A DNA stretch of 64,000 nt, taken from assembly GCA_020342235.1 (NCBI GenBank), contig CP073215.1, positions 558,001 through 622,000 of the forward strand, read 5' to 3'. Shown here in pieces: positions 63,365 through 64,000 of this stretch (positions within the stretch are counted from its first letter, which is position 1; each line of letters begins with the position of its first letter). Both the position numbers and the translations under genes were made by a program. Source of the stretch: Saccharomycopsis phalli (lineage: Eukaryota > Ascomycota > Saccharomycetes > Ascoideales > Saccharomycopsidaceae). Under the pieces are notes generated by a model. The model saw nothing but the letters and a program-made list of their open reading frames with translations. It was not told the origin of the DNA and did not search any database.

Positions 63365-64000
63365 TTATATCTGAGTCAATCTCACTTGCTCATCACCGGT
63401 AATTTCCTTCCCCCCGTTCTTGTCAAATATATACTCCATGGATAAATAACTCCATGTGAAATCTATCAAAATCGCACCAAGCCCCAATCCATAGACCAAA
63501 TTGATGGCATAAAAAAAGTTGGAGTTCCCGCTGCCGCTGAAGATCCACAAGTAGTAAAAAATCGGGCTGAGAATGATCGCATGAGTAATCAAAAGCACCA
63601 GAACAAGCGGATACTTCAAGAACGCGAGGATCTTCAAGTTGTTTTGGAACACAAGCACAAGCAAGAATTGGATAAAGAGAGCAAGATCGACAAGCGTCGG
63701 GTAAGCTTTTGTAAGGGTGAGGAACCCAAGGCAGAGCACAAGCGGGAATATCTTGTAACGGTTATTTGCTGGTAAGTTCAGGTACCGGGACCCTTGGAAC
63801 CGGATTGTAATGGGGAGGATGTATATCACGTGGTATATGTTGAAGACGCCAATGAAGAAGTTGCTGAAAAAGTCAAATACCTCGATAAAGAAGTACCACC
63901 AGAGGCCGATGTTGGGGCGGATTTTCGTAAAGAAGATGGTGGTTCCGTACGTGGACCAGAGAAAGTTCCAATTGGATCCATTGACCCAGTAACTTCCATA
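63365..64000 (-). CDS. GAB1: GPI transamidase subunit GAB1 (PIG-U/CDC91), 5' end outside the window
   Basis: The minus-strand frame is open from the stop at 63365 to the right edge (212 codons) with no start reached, so the N-terminal part is missing from the window. The visible part is polytopic: GLWWYFFIEVFDFFSNFFIG is a conserved PIG-U block, then HVIYILPITIRFQ, and PLVLCLGFLTLTKAYPTLVD. The C-terminal signature LWIFSGSGNSNFFYAINLVY is diagnostic, since the family has GS(G/A)NSNFFYA. Gab1 is an ER membrane subunit of the transamidase (with Gpi8, Gaa1, Gpi16 and Gpi17) that attaches GPI anchors. Its substrates would include the two wall proteins encoded at 46-52 kb. Confidence 0.9.
   Translation of the reverse strand, partial: YGSYWVNGSNWNFLWSTYGTTIFFTKIRPNIGLWWYFFIEVFDFFSNFFIGVFNIYHVIYILPITIRFQGSRYLNLPANNRYKIFPLVLCLGFLTLTKAYPTLVDLALFIQFLLVLVFQNNLKILAFLKYPLVLVLLITHAIILSPIFYYLWIFSGSGNSNFFYAINLVYGLGLGAILIDFTWSYLSMEYIFDKNGGKEITGDEQVRLTQI

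Overview
This window looks like nuclear DNA of a budding yeast (Saccharomycotina), probably an early-branching lineage of the Yarrowia / Dipodascaceae / Trichomonascaceae kind. The gene set is ascomycete throughout: RPS5, RPS11, NOG2, DPB2, DCP1, DID2, SmF, GAB1, VPS62, a fungal GH3 beta-glucosidase and GPI-anchored wall proteins. I could reconstruct seven introns by eye. All have a CTAAC or TTAAC branch site lying only 4-6 nt before the terminal AG, which is the arrangement known from Yarrowia. Five of them are under 60 nt. No species is named because nothing here allows it.

Layout. 0.7-7.3 kb: a degenerate carnitine acyltransferase paralogue (-), RPS5 (+), a repeat-filled gap and IBA57 (-). 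7.4-11.8 kb: an HDA1-complex subunit and a leucine-rich-repeat protein, both (+). 11.8-16 kb: sparse, with one unrecognised ORF. 16-25.4 kb: a DHA1-type MFS transporter, a spliced penta-EF-hand gene, spliced RPS11, a membrane glutaredoxin and a C2H2 factor. 26.9-34.1 kb: DPB2 with an MCB element, NOG2 with an intron carrying a probable H/ACA snoRNA, and a second C2H2 factor. 34-45 kb: repeat-rich, with a coiled-coil protein, DCP1, several LINE-like 3' ends and a Ty1/copia-derived ORF. 45.4-52.2 kb: DID2 with two tiny introns, two serine/threonine-rich wall proteins and an unknown small protein. 52.5-64 kb: a J-domain protein and VPS62 (divergent), the best-preserved LINE-like 3' end with a 180-bp ATT tail, ALB1, a GH3 beta-glucosidase, an NCBP3-like protein, SmF, and GAB1 running off the right edge.

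Themes. Single-copy housekeeping genes are separated by gaps holding many different minisatellites of 7-38 bp. Most lie just 3' of a stop codon and each gap has its own unit. Two dispersed repeat families recur: a LINE-like 3' end with a conserved hairpin and ATT tail (six copies), and an unclassified low-copy repeat. CACGTG elements sit upstream of many genes, including both ribosomal protein genes. Two enzymes carry substitutions at the key catalytic position: the carnitine acyltransferase-like protein (His to Pro) and the GH3 beta-glucosidase (nucleophile Asp to Glu).

Limits. Families were recognised from memory of conserved motifs, with no database search. Intron calls rest on splice signals plus restored family alignment. 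No tRNA or rRNA gene was recognised.
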